The notes: a model not told the origin generated them from the letters alone. Positions 52,977 to 62,512 are shown, numbered from the stretch's first letter. The stretch: DNA of 64,000 nt from Pseudorhizobium banfieldiae (GCF_000967425.1 NZ_FO082820.1:1922001-1986000), one strand, 5' to 3'. Numbers and translations are program-made.

Positions 52977-54194
52977 ATGACAGAACCTCTTTCCATCCGC
53001 ATCGAGAAGAGCTTTGCCGCGATCACGCCAGAACGCTGGTCGCGGCTTGCCGGCACATCGAGGTCCGGCCACGGCATCTACAATCCGTTCCTGTCGCACG
53101 CCTACCTGTCGGCCATGGAGGAATCCGGGTCGGCTATCGCCAAGACAGGCTGGCTCGGACATCACACGCTGCTGGAGGACGCCTCGGGCACGCTGCTTGG
53201 CGCCATCCCCGGCTACCTCAAGAGCCACAGCCAGGGCGAATACGTCTTCGACCATGGCTGGGCTGACGCCTTCGAACGCGCCGGCGGGCAATATTATCCG
53301 AAGATCCAGTGCAGCATCCCTTTTACCCCGGCGACCGGCCCGCGCCTGCTCGTCTCGGAGGGGCAGGATGAAGCGTCCGTTCGAGCCACCCTGGCAGCAG
53401 GTCTCCAGCAGGTGACACGACAGCTCGGCGTCTCTTCCGCCCATGTCACCTTCCTGCCGGAGGAAGAACTGCCCTTCTTCGAGGAAGCCGGGTACCTGCA
53501 CCGCACGGACCAACAATTCCACTTCATCAATGCCGGCTATGCCGACCACGACGCCTTTCTCGAGACGCTCGCGTCGCGCAAGCGGAAAGCCCTGAAGAAG
53601 GAACGTCGGACGGCGGTGGAGAACGGCATCACCATCGACTGGCTGACCGGCAGCGATCTCACCGAAGACATCTGGGACCAGTTCTTCGCCTTCTACATGG
53701 ACACCGGCAGCCGCAAGTGGGGCCGTCCCTACCTCACCCGCGGTTTCTACTCGCTGATCGGCGAGCGCATGGCGGACGACATCCTGCTGGTGATGGCGAA
53801 GCGCACCGGCCGCTACATCGCCGGCGCGATCAACTTCATCGGCGGCGACGCTCTGTATGGCCGTCACTGGGGGAGCATCGAGGATCACCCCTTCCTTCAT
53901 TTCGAAGTCTGCTATCATCAGGCAATCGATTTCGCTCTCGCCAAGGGGCTGAAACGGGTCGAGGCCGGTGCGCAGGGCGAGCACAAGCTGGCGCGCGGAT
54001 ACCTGCCGGTGACGACGCATTCGGTGCACTTCATTGCCCATCCGGGCCTGAGGCGTGCCGTGGCCGACCATCTCGAGCGGGAGCGCCGTGACGTGGAGCA
54101 CGTCGGCGAATACCTCGAGGCGCACAGCCCCTTCCGCAAGGGAGAACGGCAGCAGCAAGGACCATCAAGAGACGAAGGAGAGGATTGCCAATGA
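52977..54194 (+). CDS. GNAT-fold acyltransferase (DUF482 / FemAB-like)
   Basis: 405-residue protein of the DUF482 family, with two acyl-CoA N-acyltransferase-like folds in tandem as in Fem proteins that add residues to peptidoglycan precursors. Recognisable parts are NPFLSHAYLSAMEESGSA, GQYYPKIQCSIPFTP and the C-terminal GAQGEHKLARGYLP. Substrate unknown. It begins one base after the phosphodiesterase stop and its own stop overlaps the start of the HIT gene (ATGA). Confidence 0.88.
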   Translation: MTEPLSIRIEKSFAAITPERWSRLAGTSRSGHGIYNPFLSHAYLSAMEESGSAIAKTGWLGHHTLLEDASGTLLGAIPGYLKSHSQGEYVFDHGWADAFERAGGQYYPKIQCSIPFTPATGPRLLVSEGQDEASVRATLAAGLQQVTRQLGVSSAHVTFLPEEELPFFEEAGYLHRTDQQFHFINAGYADHDAFLETLASRKRKALKKERRTAVENGITIDWLTGSDLTEDIWDQFFAFYMDTGSRKWGRPYLTRGFYSLIGERMADDILLVMAKRTGRYIAGAINFIGGDALYGRHWGSIEDHPFLHFEVCYHQAIDFALAKGLKRVEAGAQGEHKLARGYLPVTTHSVHFIAHPGLRRAVADHLERERRDVEHVGEYLEAHSPFRKGERQQQGPSRDEGEDCQ

Positions 54195-54616
54195 GCGGCC
54201 AGACCTATGACGACAACAACATCTTCGCGAAGATCCTGCGCGGCGAGATCCCGTGCCACAAGGTCTACGAGGACGACGATACGCTGGCTTTCATGGATGT
54301 GATGCCGCAGGCTCCCGGTCACCTGCTGGTGGTACCGAAATCGCAATCTCGCAACCTCCTCGACGCGGACCCGGCGGCATTGTCGAAGACCATCCCGGTT
54401 GTCCAGAAGCTCGCGAAGGCGGCAAAGGAAGCCTTCGACGCCGACGGGATCTTCATCGCCCAGTTCAACGAACCGGCCGCCGGGCAGACGGTCTATCACC
54501 TGCACTTCCACGTCATCCCACGCCGCGAAGGCGAGCCGCTGAGGCCGCATTCTGGCAAGATGGAAGACGGTGACATCCTGAAGACCAACGCCGAAAAGAT
54601 CAGGGCCGCCCTGTAA
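54191..54616 (+). CDS. HIT family protein (Hint-type nucleotide hydrolase)
   Basis: 141-residue histidine triad protein of the HinT branch that hydrolyses adenosine phosphoramidates. The triad HLHFHVIPR is near residue 102, and the N-terminal part (NIFAKILRGEIPCHKVYEDD) is typical. The start ATG at 54191 overlaps the stop of the GNAT gene. A hairpin terminator follows the stop, closing the operon. Confidence 0.94.
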   Translation: MSGQTYDDNNIFAKILRGEIPCHKVYEDDDTLAFMDVMPQAPGHLLVVPKSQSRNLLDADPAALSKTIPVVQKLAKAAKEAFDADGIFIAQFNEPAAGQTVYHLHFHVIPRREGEPLRPHSGKMEDGDILKTNAEKIRAAL

Positions 54617-54636
54617 GGCATGCTCGCAAACCAGAA

Positions 54637-54661
54637 GGGAGGCTCGTCAGCCTTCCTTTTT
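54637..54661 (+). terminator. Hairpin terminator after the HIT gene
   Basis: 8-bp stem GGGAGGCT / AGCCTTCC (one G-U pair), loop CGTC, followed directly by TTTTT, 21 bp after the stop. Confidence 0.8.
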
Positions 54662-54674
54662 CAACGCACGGATG

Positions 54675-55532
54675 TCAGACCGGGCTCACATAGCCGTTCC
54701 GGTCCGGAAACGGCCAGTCCGACAGCAGGTCCATGTCCGGCCGGAACACTTCAACCTTCAAGGGATAGCAGGCCGCCACATCGCTTGAATGCGAGCTGCC
54801 ACAGTCTCCTCCCGGGCAGGCGGAGAGAGCACCCAGCAGGTCGATCTCGGCGAAGAATTCCAGGTAGTCCCCCGGCCGCACCGGGCTCGCCTTCATGAAG
54901 TACTGGTGCGTATCCTTCGTGAAGCCGGTGCACATGAAGACGTTCAGGACGTCGTGGACATGCGGTTCCGCCTCCTTGAACGACATTCCCCGGGCAGAAG
55001 ACAGCGCGCGGCAAAGGTTGGAATGGCAGCAGTTGTGATAGTCGCCGCCGCTCAAGAGCCGGTTCGTGTAAGGATCGCAGCGCGTGCCAATGACGTCATG
55101 CACGCCTGCACCATCATCGTCCCAGCCATACCAACCGAGCGTATCGTGGGTGATCGTCGCCATGGGCCGCAGCGACGGCAGCGTGCTCCAGAGCCGATCA
55201 CCGACAGACAGGTGTGTCGCGTGCAGCGCCCTGGTCTTGCCGCTGAAGAACCGTTCGTTGAGGTCATTGGCGTTCCAAAGGTTGAGATCCCCGACCTGCG
55301 GCCCCTCTATGCTGACGACACGGAAGAAATGCCCCTTCGGCACCGTGAATGTGCGCCCATCGCGTGGCGGCACGATCACCTCGTCGATCTTCTCCAGCGT
55401 CTCCCGGGCCCGTCCCAGCCGATCCAGGTCCGGCGCCGCCAGCGTCCCGTTTGGATAAACCACCACGGGCGTTCTCGAGCGGCGCTCGGCCGCGTCGGCG
55501 GGTTCTGCTGGGCGAAGTATTCTGTCTGTCAT
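54675..55532 (-). CDS. DUF1989 family protein (urea carboxylase-associated type)
   Basis: 285-residue soluble protein of the DUF1989 family. Motifs include VGDLNLWNANDLNERF, CHSNLCRAL and CPGGDCGS, whose cysteines and histidines may bind a metal. Relatives sit with urea carboxylase and guanidine genes in other bacteria; none are adjacent here, only an AzlCD pair upstream on the same strand. The start ATG at 55532 was preferred over a long upstream extension that runs into the neighbouring gene. Confidence 0.85.
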   Translation of the reverse strand: MTDRILRPAEPADAAERRSRTPVVVYPNGTLAAPDLDRLGRARETLEKIDEVIVPPRDGRTFTVPKGHFFRVVSIEGPQVGDLNLWNANDLNERFFSGKTRALHATHLSVGDRLWSTLPSLRPMATITHDTLGWYGWDDDGAGVHDVIGTRCDPYTNRLLSGGDYHNCCHSNLCRALSSARGMSFKEAEPHVHDVLNVFMCTGFTKDTHQYFMKASPVRPGDYLEFFAEIDLLGALSACPGGDCGSSHSSDVAACYPLKVEVFRPDMDLLSDWPFPDRNGYVSPV

Positions 55533-55582
55533 GGGGATTCCGTATGGGTGAGGCAGGGTGTGGATTGGCAGGTTGGGTAGCG

Positions 55583-55921
55583 CTAGAAGCCAAGCCAGTA
55601 AAGGCCAAGGCCCAGGAGTAGGGTAGAGGTGACGACTGCAACGCCGATCCGCTGCCCCGCGATCAGGAATGCACCGAAGCCTATCCCGGCAGCGCCGAGT
55701 CGCAGCCACAGTGGCGCATCGGCCAGGGTTCCGGTCGGGAAGACGATAAGCTTCGCGGTCACCGCCATCACCAGCGCCGTTGCGACCGCCCTCACCCAGT
55801 ACAGGGCCTCGGAATCCTCATCCAGCCTGTTGCCAGCCAGGACCCCGAGCCACCGCCAGATGTCGGTTGCCAGCCAGCCGGCAACGGCGATCACGATATA
55901 GGGCCACCACTCATCGCCCAT
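55583..55921 (-). CDS. azlD: AzlD-family branched-chain amino acid transport subunit
   Basis: 112-residue membrane protein with four hydrophobic segments, the small subunit of AzlCD-type exporters. The start at ATG 55921 lies 11 bp inside the azlC gene, so the two are translationally coupled. Confidence 0.85.
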   Translation of the reverse strand: MGDEWWPYIVIAVAGWLATDIWRWLGVLAGNRLDEDSEALYWVRAVATALVMAVTAKLIVFPTGTLADAPLWLRLGAAGIGFGAFLIAGQRIGVAVVTSTLLLGLGLYWLGF

Positions 55922-56672
55922 GCAGCTTCTCCGCCTGAACCGTCCGCTTCCGCCCCCGAATCCAGAAGCGATCGATGAGATAGGCGAGCGTTCCGCCGCC
56001 GATTCCCGCATAGAGAACGTCAAATCCCGGTGACACAAGTGCCAGCATCGGACCGGAAGCCACCCCGATGACAAAGGCAAGCCGAACCACCGCCTGTCGG
56101 GCCGTCGCCCAGATGGATGCGAGGAAATAGACCGGCGTCAGCATGAACAATGCGCCTGAGACAACCGGCGGAAACGTTTGGACCACTCCATAGCAGACGG
56201 CGACGATCAGGGTGTTGGTCAGCGTCAGCGTAATCCCGAATCCGGCGAAGAAGGTCGCCCGATGCTCCCGCGGCACATCCCGGAGACGCTGCGTCGCAAA
56301 AACCCAGGCAGTGATGGCGACGAAGTGCGATAACAGCAGGAGCAACCAAGTAGGGGTGCGCCCCGTCCGCATCTCCGGAACCAGCGACGCAACCATCGGC
56401 ATCATACGGATGGACGAGAGCGTCACGGCGACGAAACACGCAGCGATATGAGCGCCGCTCGCCATCATGCCGACGAGGATCATCTTCGCCGGCAGCGCCC
56501 AGATCGAGATGGTCATGAAGATGGCTTCGCCTCGCGAGATTCCCGATTCAAAGGCAAAGGCGCTGAATCCGACGAAGGAGGTCATCAGGATGATGGCGGG
56601 CAGCGAAGTGATGCCCCGCATCCCGGTCAGGAACCAGAAGGAGGCAGACTGCGTATCACTGCTTGGCGACAT
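55911..56672 (-). CDS. azlC: AzlC-family branched-chain amino acid transport permease
   Basis: 253-residue inner-membrane protein with several hydrophobic segments. The family pattern GFSAFAFESGISRGEAIFMTISIWALP near residue 35 is present. AzlC with AzlD exports branched-chain amino acids or analogues. The pair, and perhaps the DUF1989 gene 50 bp downstream, form an operon. Confidence 0.88.
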   Translation of the reverse strand: MSPSSDTQSASFWFLTGMRGITSLPAIILMTSFVGFSAFAFESGISRGEAIFMTISIWALPAKMILVGMMASGAHIAACFVAVTLSSIRMMPMVASLVPEMRTGRTPTWLLLLLSHFVAITAWVFATQRLRDVPREHRATFFAGFGITLTLTNTLIVAVCYGVVQTFPPVVSGALFMLTPVYFLASIWATARQAVVRLAFVIGVASGPMLALVSPGFDVLYAGIGGGTLAYLIDRFWIRGRKRTVQAEKLHGR

Positions 56673-56710
56673 AAGGAAACCGAAGGCAAGGCGGACTGGC
56701 CGCAGGAAAA

Positions 56711-56741
56711 GGCAATGCCGGGCAAGATACCCGGCATTGCC
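56711..56741 (-). terminator. clpA terminator, 12-bp perfect hairpin
   Basis: GGCAATGCCGGG / CCCGGCATTGCC, loop of seven, 15 bp after the clpA stop, followed on the minus strand by TTTTCC. Confidence 0.8.
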
Positions 56742-56756
56742 AATGTGGTGATATCG

Positions 56757-59276
56757 TTACTTCGACTTCGGCACGCGTGGCACAATGCTGCCCTTGCGAG
56801 GTGGCGTCTGCGGCGCCTCCTCGGAGGCAGTCACGTCGGCTTCTGCCATCGGCCTGGCGGGTTCGCCGTCATCCCTGCCCTTGGACTTCTTTGCGGGACG
56901 CGACTTCTTCGCCTTCGCGCCAGCCTCTTCCGAAGCCTCTTCGACTTCGGCTTCCGGCTTCGGCTTCACCGGCACGGCTTCCGGAATGCACTCCAGGATC
57001 AGGCCGTCGGTGCCATCTTCCTGCTTGCCGACCGTTACGTGAACGACACCACCCTTGCGCAGCTTGCCGAACAGAATCTCGTTGGCGAGCGGCTTCTTGA
57101 TGTGCTCCTGGATGACCCGCGCCAGCGGACGTGCGCCCATGCGCTCGTCATAGCCCTTGTCCGCCAGCCAGGCGATTGCATCGGGCTGCAGGTCAAAGGT
57201 GACGTTGCGCTCTGAAAGCTGCGTCTCCAACTGCATGACGAACTTCTGGACGACCTGGTGGATGACCTCCGTCGGCAGCGGCGCAAAGGGGATTGTCGCG
57301 TCGAGCCGGTTGCGGAATTCCGGCGTGAACAGGCGGTTGAGTGCCTCTTCATCCTCGCCCGTGCGCTTGGAGGAACCGAAGCCGATCGCGGCCTTGGCCA
57401 TTTCCGATGCGCCCGCATTGGTCGTCATGATCAGGATGACGTTGCGGAAATCGATTTTCTTGCCGTTGTGGTCGGTCAGCGAACCGTGGTCCATGACCTG
57501 CAACAGGATGTTGAAGATGTCTGGATGCGCCTTCTCGATCTCGTCCAGCAATACCACGGAATGCGGGTGCTGGTCGACGCTGTCGGTCAAGAGGCCACCC
57601 TGGTCGAAGCCGACATAGCCGGGAGGTGCGCCGAGCAGGCGCGAGACCGTGTGCCGCTCCATGTATTCCGACATGTCGAAGCGCAGCAGTTCCACGCCGA
57701 GCGACGACGCCAACTGCTTTGCAACCTCCGTCTTGCCCACGCCGGTCGGGCCGGAGAAGACGTAGGCGCCGATTGGCTTGTTCGGTTCGCGAAGGCCGGC
57801 ACGGGCGAGCTTGATCGATGTCGAAAGGGCTTCGATCGCCTTGTCCTGGCCGTAGACGACCGAACGGAGTTCCTTCTCCAGGTTGGCGAGAACCATCTCG
57901 TCGTCCTTGGAAACCGTCTTCGGCGGGATCCGGGCCATGGTGGCGATCGTCGCCTCTATCTCCTTTTCGGTGATCAGTTTGCGCCGCTTCGAGGCGGGCA
58001 GCAGCATCTGCGCCGCGCCGGTTTCGTCGATCACGTCGATCGCCTTGTCCGGCAGCTTACGGTCGGAGATGTAGCGGGCGGAGAGCTCGACCGCCGACTT
58101 GATCGCCTCGTTCGTGTAGCGGAGCTTGTGATACTCCTCGAAATAGGGCTTGAGCCCCTTCATGATCTCGATCGCATCATCGACAGACGGCTCGTTGACA
58201 TCGATCTTCTGGAAGCGGCGGACGAGCGCCCGGTCCTTTTCGAAGAACTGCCGATATTCCTTATAGGTCGTCGAGCCTATGCAGCGGATTGCCCCGGACG
58301 AGAGCGCCGGCTTCAGCAGATTCGATGCATCCATCGCACCGCCGGACGTTGCGCCCGCCCCGATGACGGTGTGTATCTCGTCGATGAACAGGACCGCGCC
58401 GGGATATTCTTCCAGCTCCTTCACCACCTGCTTCAGGCGTTCTTCAAAATCGCCCCGATAGCGGGTGCCAGCGAGCAGCGTGCCCATGTCCAGCGAGAAG
58501 ATGGTGGCGTCAGCGAGTGCCTCGGGCACCTTGCCCTCAACAATGCGCTTGGCGAGACCTTCGGCGATCGCCGTCTTGCCGACGCCGGGATCGCCCACAT
58601 AGAGGGGATTGTTCTTCGACCGGCGGCAAAGGACCTGGATCGTCCGGTTGACCTCGGAGTTGCGGCCGATCAGCGGATCAATGCGGCCGCCCTTGGCCTT
58701 CTCGTTAAGGTTGACACAATAGGCCTTCAGAGCCTCTGCGGGCTTCTTGCCGGATCCATCCTCCTGCTCGCGCGCCGGTTTTGCGTCGGCATCGCTTTCG
58801 TCTGCGCCGCGAGGCGGACGTATGGTAGAGGCACCGGGCCGCTTGCCGATCCCGTGGGAGATGTAGTTGACCGCGTCGTACCGGGTCATTTCCTGCTCCT
58901 GCAGGAAAAAGGCGGCATGGCTTTCGCGCTCCGCGAAGATCGCAACGAGCACATTCGCGCCCGTGACCTCTTCCCGGCCGGATGACTGGACATGGATGAC
59001 GGCACGCTGGATCACGCGCTGGAAGCCGGACGTCGGCTTTGAATCCTCGTCGTAACCGGTGACGAGATTGGCAAGCTCGTTGTCGACGTAGTCCATCACG
59101 GTCTTGCGCAGAGCGTCGAGGTTGACGTTACAAGCACCCATGACCGCTGCTGCATCGGCATCGTCGATCAATGCCAGAAGCAGGTGCTCGAGCGTGGCAT
59201 ATTCATGATGCCGCTCGTTCGCATAGGTCAGTGCCTGGTGTAGCGCCTTTTCAAGACTAGGCGAGAAAGTTGGCAC
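56757..59276 (-). CDS. clpA: ATP-dependent Clp protease ATP-binding subunit ClpA
   Basis: 839-residue AAA+ unfoldase that feeds substrates to ClpP. Two Clp_N repeats (about 1-145), a first AAA module with GDPGVGKT (about 228), and a second with GPTGVGKT (about 513) are intact. The C-terminal 80 residues carry an acidic and lysine-rich extension typical of rhizobial ClpA. The start is GTG at 59276 with GAGGAG upstream. clpS ends 9 bp upstream, the usual clpS-clpA order. Confidence 0.96.
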   Translation of the reverse strand: MPTFSPSLEKALHQALTYANERHHEYATLEHLLLALIDDADAAAVMGACNVNLDALRKTVMDYVDNELANLVTGYDEDSKPTSGFQRVIQRAVIHVQSSGREEVTGANVLVAIFAERESHAAFFLQEQEMTRYDAVNYISHGIGKRPGASTIRPPRGADESDADAKPAREQEDGSGKKPAEALKAYCVNLNEKAKGGRIDPLIGRNSEVNRTIQVLCRRSKNNPLYVGDPGVGKTAIAEGLAKRIVEGKVPEALADATIFSLDMGTLLAGTRYRGDFEERLKQVVKELEEYPGAVLFIDEIHTVIGAGATSGGAMDASNLLKPALSSGAIRCIGSTTYKEYRQFFEKDRALVRRFQKIDVNEPSVDDAIEIMKGLKPYFEEYHKLRYTNEAIKSAVELSARYISDRKLPDKAIDVIDETGAAQMLLPASKRRKLITEKEIEATIATMARIPPKTVSKDDEMVLANLEKELRSVVYGQDKAIEALSTSIKLARAGLREPNKPIGAYVFSGPTGVGKTEVAKQLASSLGVELLRFDMSEYMERHTVSRLLGAPPGYVGFDQGGLLTDSVDQHPHSVVLLDEIEKAHPDIFNILLQVMDHGSLTDHNGKKIDFRNVILIMTTNAGASEMAKAAIGFGSSKRTGEDEEALNRLFTPEFRNRLDATIPFAPLPTEVIHQVVQKFVMQLETQLSERNVTFDLQPDAIAWLADKGYDERMGARPLARVIQEHIKKPLANEILFGKLRKGGVVHVTVGKQEDGTDGLILECIPEAVPVKPKPEAEVEEASEEAGAKAKKSRPAKKSKGRDDGEPARPMAEADVTASEEAPQTPPRKGSIVPRVPKSK

Positions 59277-59285
59277 GTGGGCTCC

Positions 59286-59645
59286 TCACTTCTTTTCCAT
59301 CACGCATTGGAGCGGATGCTGGTGCTGCCGGGCAAAGTCCATGACCTGGCTCACCTTCGTCTCCGCGACCTCGTACGTGTAGATTCCGCATTCCCCCACG
59401 CCATGATTATGAACGTGGAGCATGATCCGCGTGGCTGCTTCGCGATCCTTCTGGAAGAAACGCTCCAGAATGTGGATGACGAACTCCATCGGCGTGTAGT
59501 CATCATTCAACAGCAGTACGCGGTACAGATTTGGTTTCTTCGTTTTCGGCTTCGTGCGGGTGATAACGGACGTGCCGCGATTAGCGTTGTCTCCGTCGCC
59601 GCTTTTGTCATCTTGCATCAAGATCGGCCGTGCGATCATCTTCAT
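59286..59645 (-). CDS. clpS: ATP-dependent Clp protease adaptor ClpS
   Basis: 119-residue adaptor that delivers N-end-rule substrates to ClpA. The conserved [17 protein letters not shown] segment (about residues 45-62) forms the N-degron pocket and the [19 protein letters not shown] part follows. An N-terminal tail of about 35 residues is charged and probably flexible. It is immediately upstream of clpA. Confidence 0.95.
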   Translation of the reverse strand: MKMIARPILMQDDKSGDGDNANRGTSVITRTKPKTKKPNLYRVLLLNDDYTPMEFVIHILERFFQKDREAATRIMLHVHNHGVGECGIYTYEVAETKVSQVMDFARQHQHPLQCVMEKK

Positions 59646-59810
59646 TCATTCCCCAATCGTCCGACGAACGCGATCGGCTCGAGCGGCGGACATCAGATCG
59701 TACTAACTTAGTTCATCGGGCTGCGATTTTAAGCCCCCCTCGCCGCCACGCAATCACTATTCCGTCCCCGACCCGCTCCAGCCGCAAATTCTCAAGTCGT
59801 CGGAATCACG

Positions 59811-59840
59811 AGGCCGGCGACGGATCCGTCACCGGCCTCT
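59811..59840 (-). terminator. Hairpin after the phasin gene
   Basis: 13-bp stem GAGGCCGGTGACG / CGTCGCCGGCCTC on the minus strand with loop GATC; the single imperfect pair is U-G in that RNA, which suggests it acts on minus-strand transcripts. No T-run follows. Confidence 0.55.
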
Positions 59841-59866
59841 GAATTCCTGCTGGCTCTTCCTTCCGG

Positions 59867-60217
59867 TCAGGCCGCGTCGGCGGCCACAACCTCAGTCGAA
59901 ACGGCTGTCGAAGGTTGCGGTTGTAGCTTGTAGCCGGTCTTTGCAAGTTGCGAATAGAGTTCGCCAAACTTGGCTGCCTCGGCAACGAACGCATCATAGG
60001 ACGACTTCATGTAGCCTGTCTGGATCTGGTAGGCTTCTTCCATGCCGCGAGCCGACATCAGCGATTCCATGAATGCAGTCATTTCGTTGAACGACCGGCG
60101 GGAATAATCGGTCGCCTCGGCCGCAATGAGTTGGAAGCCCTTGGTCATATCGGAGTAGCCTTTCAGCATCTCCTCCATGGTCTCCATGCTTTTGCTGGCA
60201 TTATCGAAACTGAACAT
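59867..60217 (-). CDS. Phasin family protein
   Basis: 116-residue helical protein of the phasin_2 type. It has an amphipathic helix bundle (MLKGYSDMTKGFQLIAAEATDYS) and an Ala/Val-rich tail, with no signal peptide. Phasins coat PHA granules and fit with the phaC gene 20 kb away. An AAGGGG stretch precedes the ATG. Confidence 0.85.
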   Translation of the reverse strand: MFSFDNASKSMETMEEMLKGYSDMTKGFQLIAAEATDYSRRSFNEMTAFMESLMSARGMEEAYQIQTGYMKSSYDAFVAEAAKFGELYSQLAKTGYKLQPQPSTAVSTEVVAADAA

Positions 60218-60320
60218 AGCAGTGCCCCTTGTTCATTCGCACCCGCTCATAGAATGGCGGGCTTCTCCGTGAGTCAAGGAGTTTTGTGCAGCGCACAAAG
60301 TATACAGTCCCCACGGGGGC

Positions 60321-60524
60321 TCAAAGATCGACGTCGAGGATCGCCATCGAGAAATTGTACGAGCGGTCGCCGTCTTCATCATCGAGGTAGACGACGCCCA
60401 GGAACTCTTCGCCAAGATAGACTTCTGCGGAATCGTCCTTCCTCGGCCGAGCCTTGACGACCATCTGCGGATTGAACATCCGCTTGAAATAGCCGTCCAG
60501 CTTCTTGATTTCGTCAGGTTTCAC
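60321..60524 (-). CDS. DUF3126 family protein
   Basis: 67-residue protein matching the DUF3126 family restricted to alphaproteobacteria. Sequence features are the basic N-terminal helix and the EVYLGEEFLGVVYLDDEDG strand region. It starts at GTG (60524) with GGAG upstream. It lies in the cysE-to-phasin stretch on the minus strand, which matches gene order seen in related genomes. Function unknown. Confidence 0.85.
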   Translation of the reverse strand: MKPDEIKKLDGYFKRMFNPQMVVKARPRKDDSAEVYLGEEFLGVVYLDDEDGDRSYNFSMAILDVDL

Positions 60525-60600
60525 GATGTCTTCTCCGTAAGCGGTTCGGTTCGCGGCGCTTGTGCCATGCCATCAAGGGCAAAGTAAAGGCAGCCACCAA

Positions 60601-60623
60601 CCCGCCGGCACTTTTCCGGCGGG
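60601..60623 (-). terminator. Hairpin after cysE
   Basis: Perfect 8-bp stem CCCGCCGG / CCGGCGGG with a 7-base loop, 27 bp after the cysE stop. There is no clear T-run on the minus strand. Confidence 0.45.
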
Positions 60624-60649
60624 GGCGGCAAGTACCTTGCCTCCATCGC

Positions 60650-61474
60650 TCACTCGTCGGAGGTCAGCAACTGGTCCATCAGCCGGGCCGGTTCGGAACA
60701 TCCGGCCTCCCCGACCACCTTGGCCGGAACCCCCGCCACCGTCTTCTTCGACGGTACCGACTTGAGCACGACGGACCCCGCGGCGACGCGCGAGCACGAA
60801 CCGATATCGATGTTGCCGAGGATCTTGGCACCAGCCCCGATCAGCACGCCGTTGCCGATCTTCGGATGCCGATCGGCTCCTTCCTTGCCGGTACCGCCAA
60901 GCGTCACGCCATGCAGGATCGAGACGTTGTCGCCGATGACTGCCGTCTCACCTACCACGAGGCCCGTGGCGTGATCGAGGAAGATGCCCTTGCCGATCCG
61001 CGCTGCCGGATTGATGTCGGTCTGGAAAACGCTTGACGCCCGGCTCTGCAGATAGAGTGCGAAGTCGCGGCGCCCGCGCGCAAGCAGCCAGTGCGCCAGG
61101 CGGTGTGTCTGTATCGCGTGGAAGCCCTTGAAATACAGCACCGGCTCCAGGAAGCGCAGGCAGGCGGGATCGCGATCGTAGACGGCCTGGATATCCACCC
61201 GCAGGACGCTGCCCCATTCAGGCCAGTCGACCAGCATCTCCGCGAAGGTCTGGCGGAGCAGCACGGCTTGAAGGTCGGGATGATCAAGGCGCTCACAGAT
61301 CCTGTGGATGACGCAATCCTCCAGCGACGTGTGATTGAGGACTGTCGAATAGAGGAAGGCTGCCAGAAGCGGATCGTTGTCGGCAGCCGCCCGCGCCTCC
61401 TGCCGCATCGTGTCCCAGATGGGATCGACAGTCGCGACAGGCTCCTTCGGGCGGATCTCGGTTCTTGCGGCCAT
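60650..61474 (-). CDS. cysE: Serine O-acetyltransferase
   Basis: 274-residue enzyme that makes O-acetylserine for cysteine synthesis. An N-terminal helical domain (about 15-155) precedes the left-handed beta helix with hexapeptide repeats (INPAARIGKGIFLDHATG, GVTLGGTGKEG, IGAGAKILGNIDIG). The catalytic His is in DHATG. It ends in a short C-terminal tail that may bind cysteine synthase. Monocistronic or first gene of a run with DUF3126. Confidence 0.96.
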   Translation of the reverse strand: MAARTEIRPKEPVATVDPIWDTMRQEARAAADNDPLLAAFLYSTVLNHTSLEDCVIHRICERLDHPDLQAVLLRQTFAEMLVDWPEWGSVLRVDIQAVYDRDPACLRFLEPVLYFKGFHAIQTHRLAHWLLARGRRDFALYLQSRASSVFQTDINPAARIGKGIFLDHATGLVVGETAVIGDNVSILHGVTLGGTGKEGADRHPKIGNGVLIGAGAKILGNIDIGSCSRVAAGSVVLKSVPSKKTVAGVPAKVVGEAGCSEPARLMDQLLTSDE

Positions 61475-61587
61475 GGCCGTCTCCTCGTTTCTCTAGCCGT
61501 CGGTCATATAGAATGACGATATAGCAAGACCAATGGCAACGAAATCGCATTTCGTTGACGGCTATGTTCAATCACAGCGAACGCCGG

Positions 61588-62364
61588 TCAGTGTTCGGCA
61601 TAGAAATCGAGCACAGCCTTCTTGAACACCTTGTCACCGACCGCCAGCATGTGGTCGCGGCCCGGAATGTCGAGCGCCCTAGCATTCGGCATCAGCGCCG
61701 CCAGCTTGTGGGGCGAACCGGCGATATCATCCTTTGTTCCGACGCCGATCAGGGTCGGGACTTCAATCCGGCCCATATCGGCTTCTGCCACCAGATCCCG
61801 CGAACCGCGAATGCAGGCGGCCAGCGCCTCCCGGTCGCTCCTCGTCTGCTCCGCGAACGCGCGGAACATCCTGCCGCGATCATGATCGACGTCATCGAGC
61901 GAAGGCGCCAGAAGCGCATCGGCGATCGGATCCCAGTCCCCTACGCCGTCGGTCATCCCGCTGCCGAGCCCGCCCAGGACGAGCGACCTGACACGATGCG
62001 GGTGAGCGAGCGCCAGGAAGACCGATATCCGCGCGCCCATCGAATAGCCCATGACGTGCGCCTCAGGTATCCGCAGGTGATCGAGAAGCGCAACGGCATC
62101 TTCGGCCATGACCCAGGGGCGGTAGGCTTCCGGGTCGCGCGGCTTATCACTGAGGCCATGGCCGCGGTTATCGATGGCGATCACCCGGTAACCTGCCTCG
62201 CCCAGCGTCTTCACCCAGCCTGGATGGACCCAGTTGACGAGAGCGCTGGAGGCAAAACCGTGGATCAGAAGTACCGGGGCCCCCGCCGGGTCGCCCTCGT
62301 CCAGATAGTAGAGGTCGAGACGATTGTGGCGGAAGGATGAAAACGGCGGAGCATCGAGGTTCAT
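61588..62364 (-). CDS. Alpha/beta hydrolase
   Basis: 258-residue serine hydrolase. The oxyanion region LLIHGFASSA, the nucleophile Ser in GYSMGARIS and the catalytic His in GRDHML are visible; Asp is expected near PTLIGVGTKDD. The start ATG at 62364 gives a normal N-terminus (MNLDAPPFSSF), whereas a longer frame upstream has no support. Substrate unknown. Confidence 0.9.
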   Translation of the reverse strand: MNLDAPPFSSFRHNRLDLYYLDEGDPAGAPVLLIHGFASSALVNWVHPGWVKTLGEAGYRVIAIDNRGHGLSDKPRDPEAYRPWVMAEDAVALLDHLRIPEAHVMGYSMGARISVFLALAHPHRVRSLVLGGLGSGMTDGVGDWDPIADALLAPSLDDVDHDRGRMFRAFAEQTRSDREALAACIRGSRDLVAEADMGRIEVPTLIGVGTKDDIAGSPHKLAALMPNARALDIPGRDHMLAVGDKVFKKAVLDFYAEH

Positions 62365-62473
62365 GGAATAGCCTTGGTCATAGTCGGACGCATCACGGGC
62401 ATGTATTCCGGCCGCACCCGAGTTTCCAGCCTCCCCCGGCCCTTTTCCCACTACACATTCCCATACGGGGACT

Positions 62474-62479
62474 ATAATG
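62474..62479 (+). promoter_or_regulatory. Consensus -10 element upstream of the zinc-finger protein gene
   Basis: TATAAT, a perfect -10 hexamer, 33 bp before the preferred start at 62513. A clear -35 was not seen. Its presence argues against the upstream ATG at 62477, which overlaps it. Confidence 0.45.
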
Positions 62480-62512
62480 TCCGCCGCCAATGACAAGCAT
62501 TCGGAGACGACC

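Noticed and set aside
57258..58985. 575-codon plus-strand open frame
   Set aside because: Antisense to clpA; no recognisable domain.
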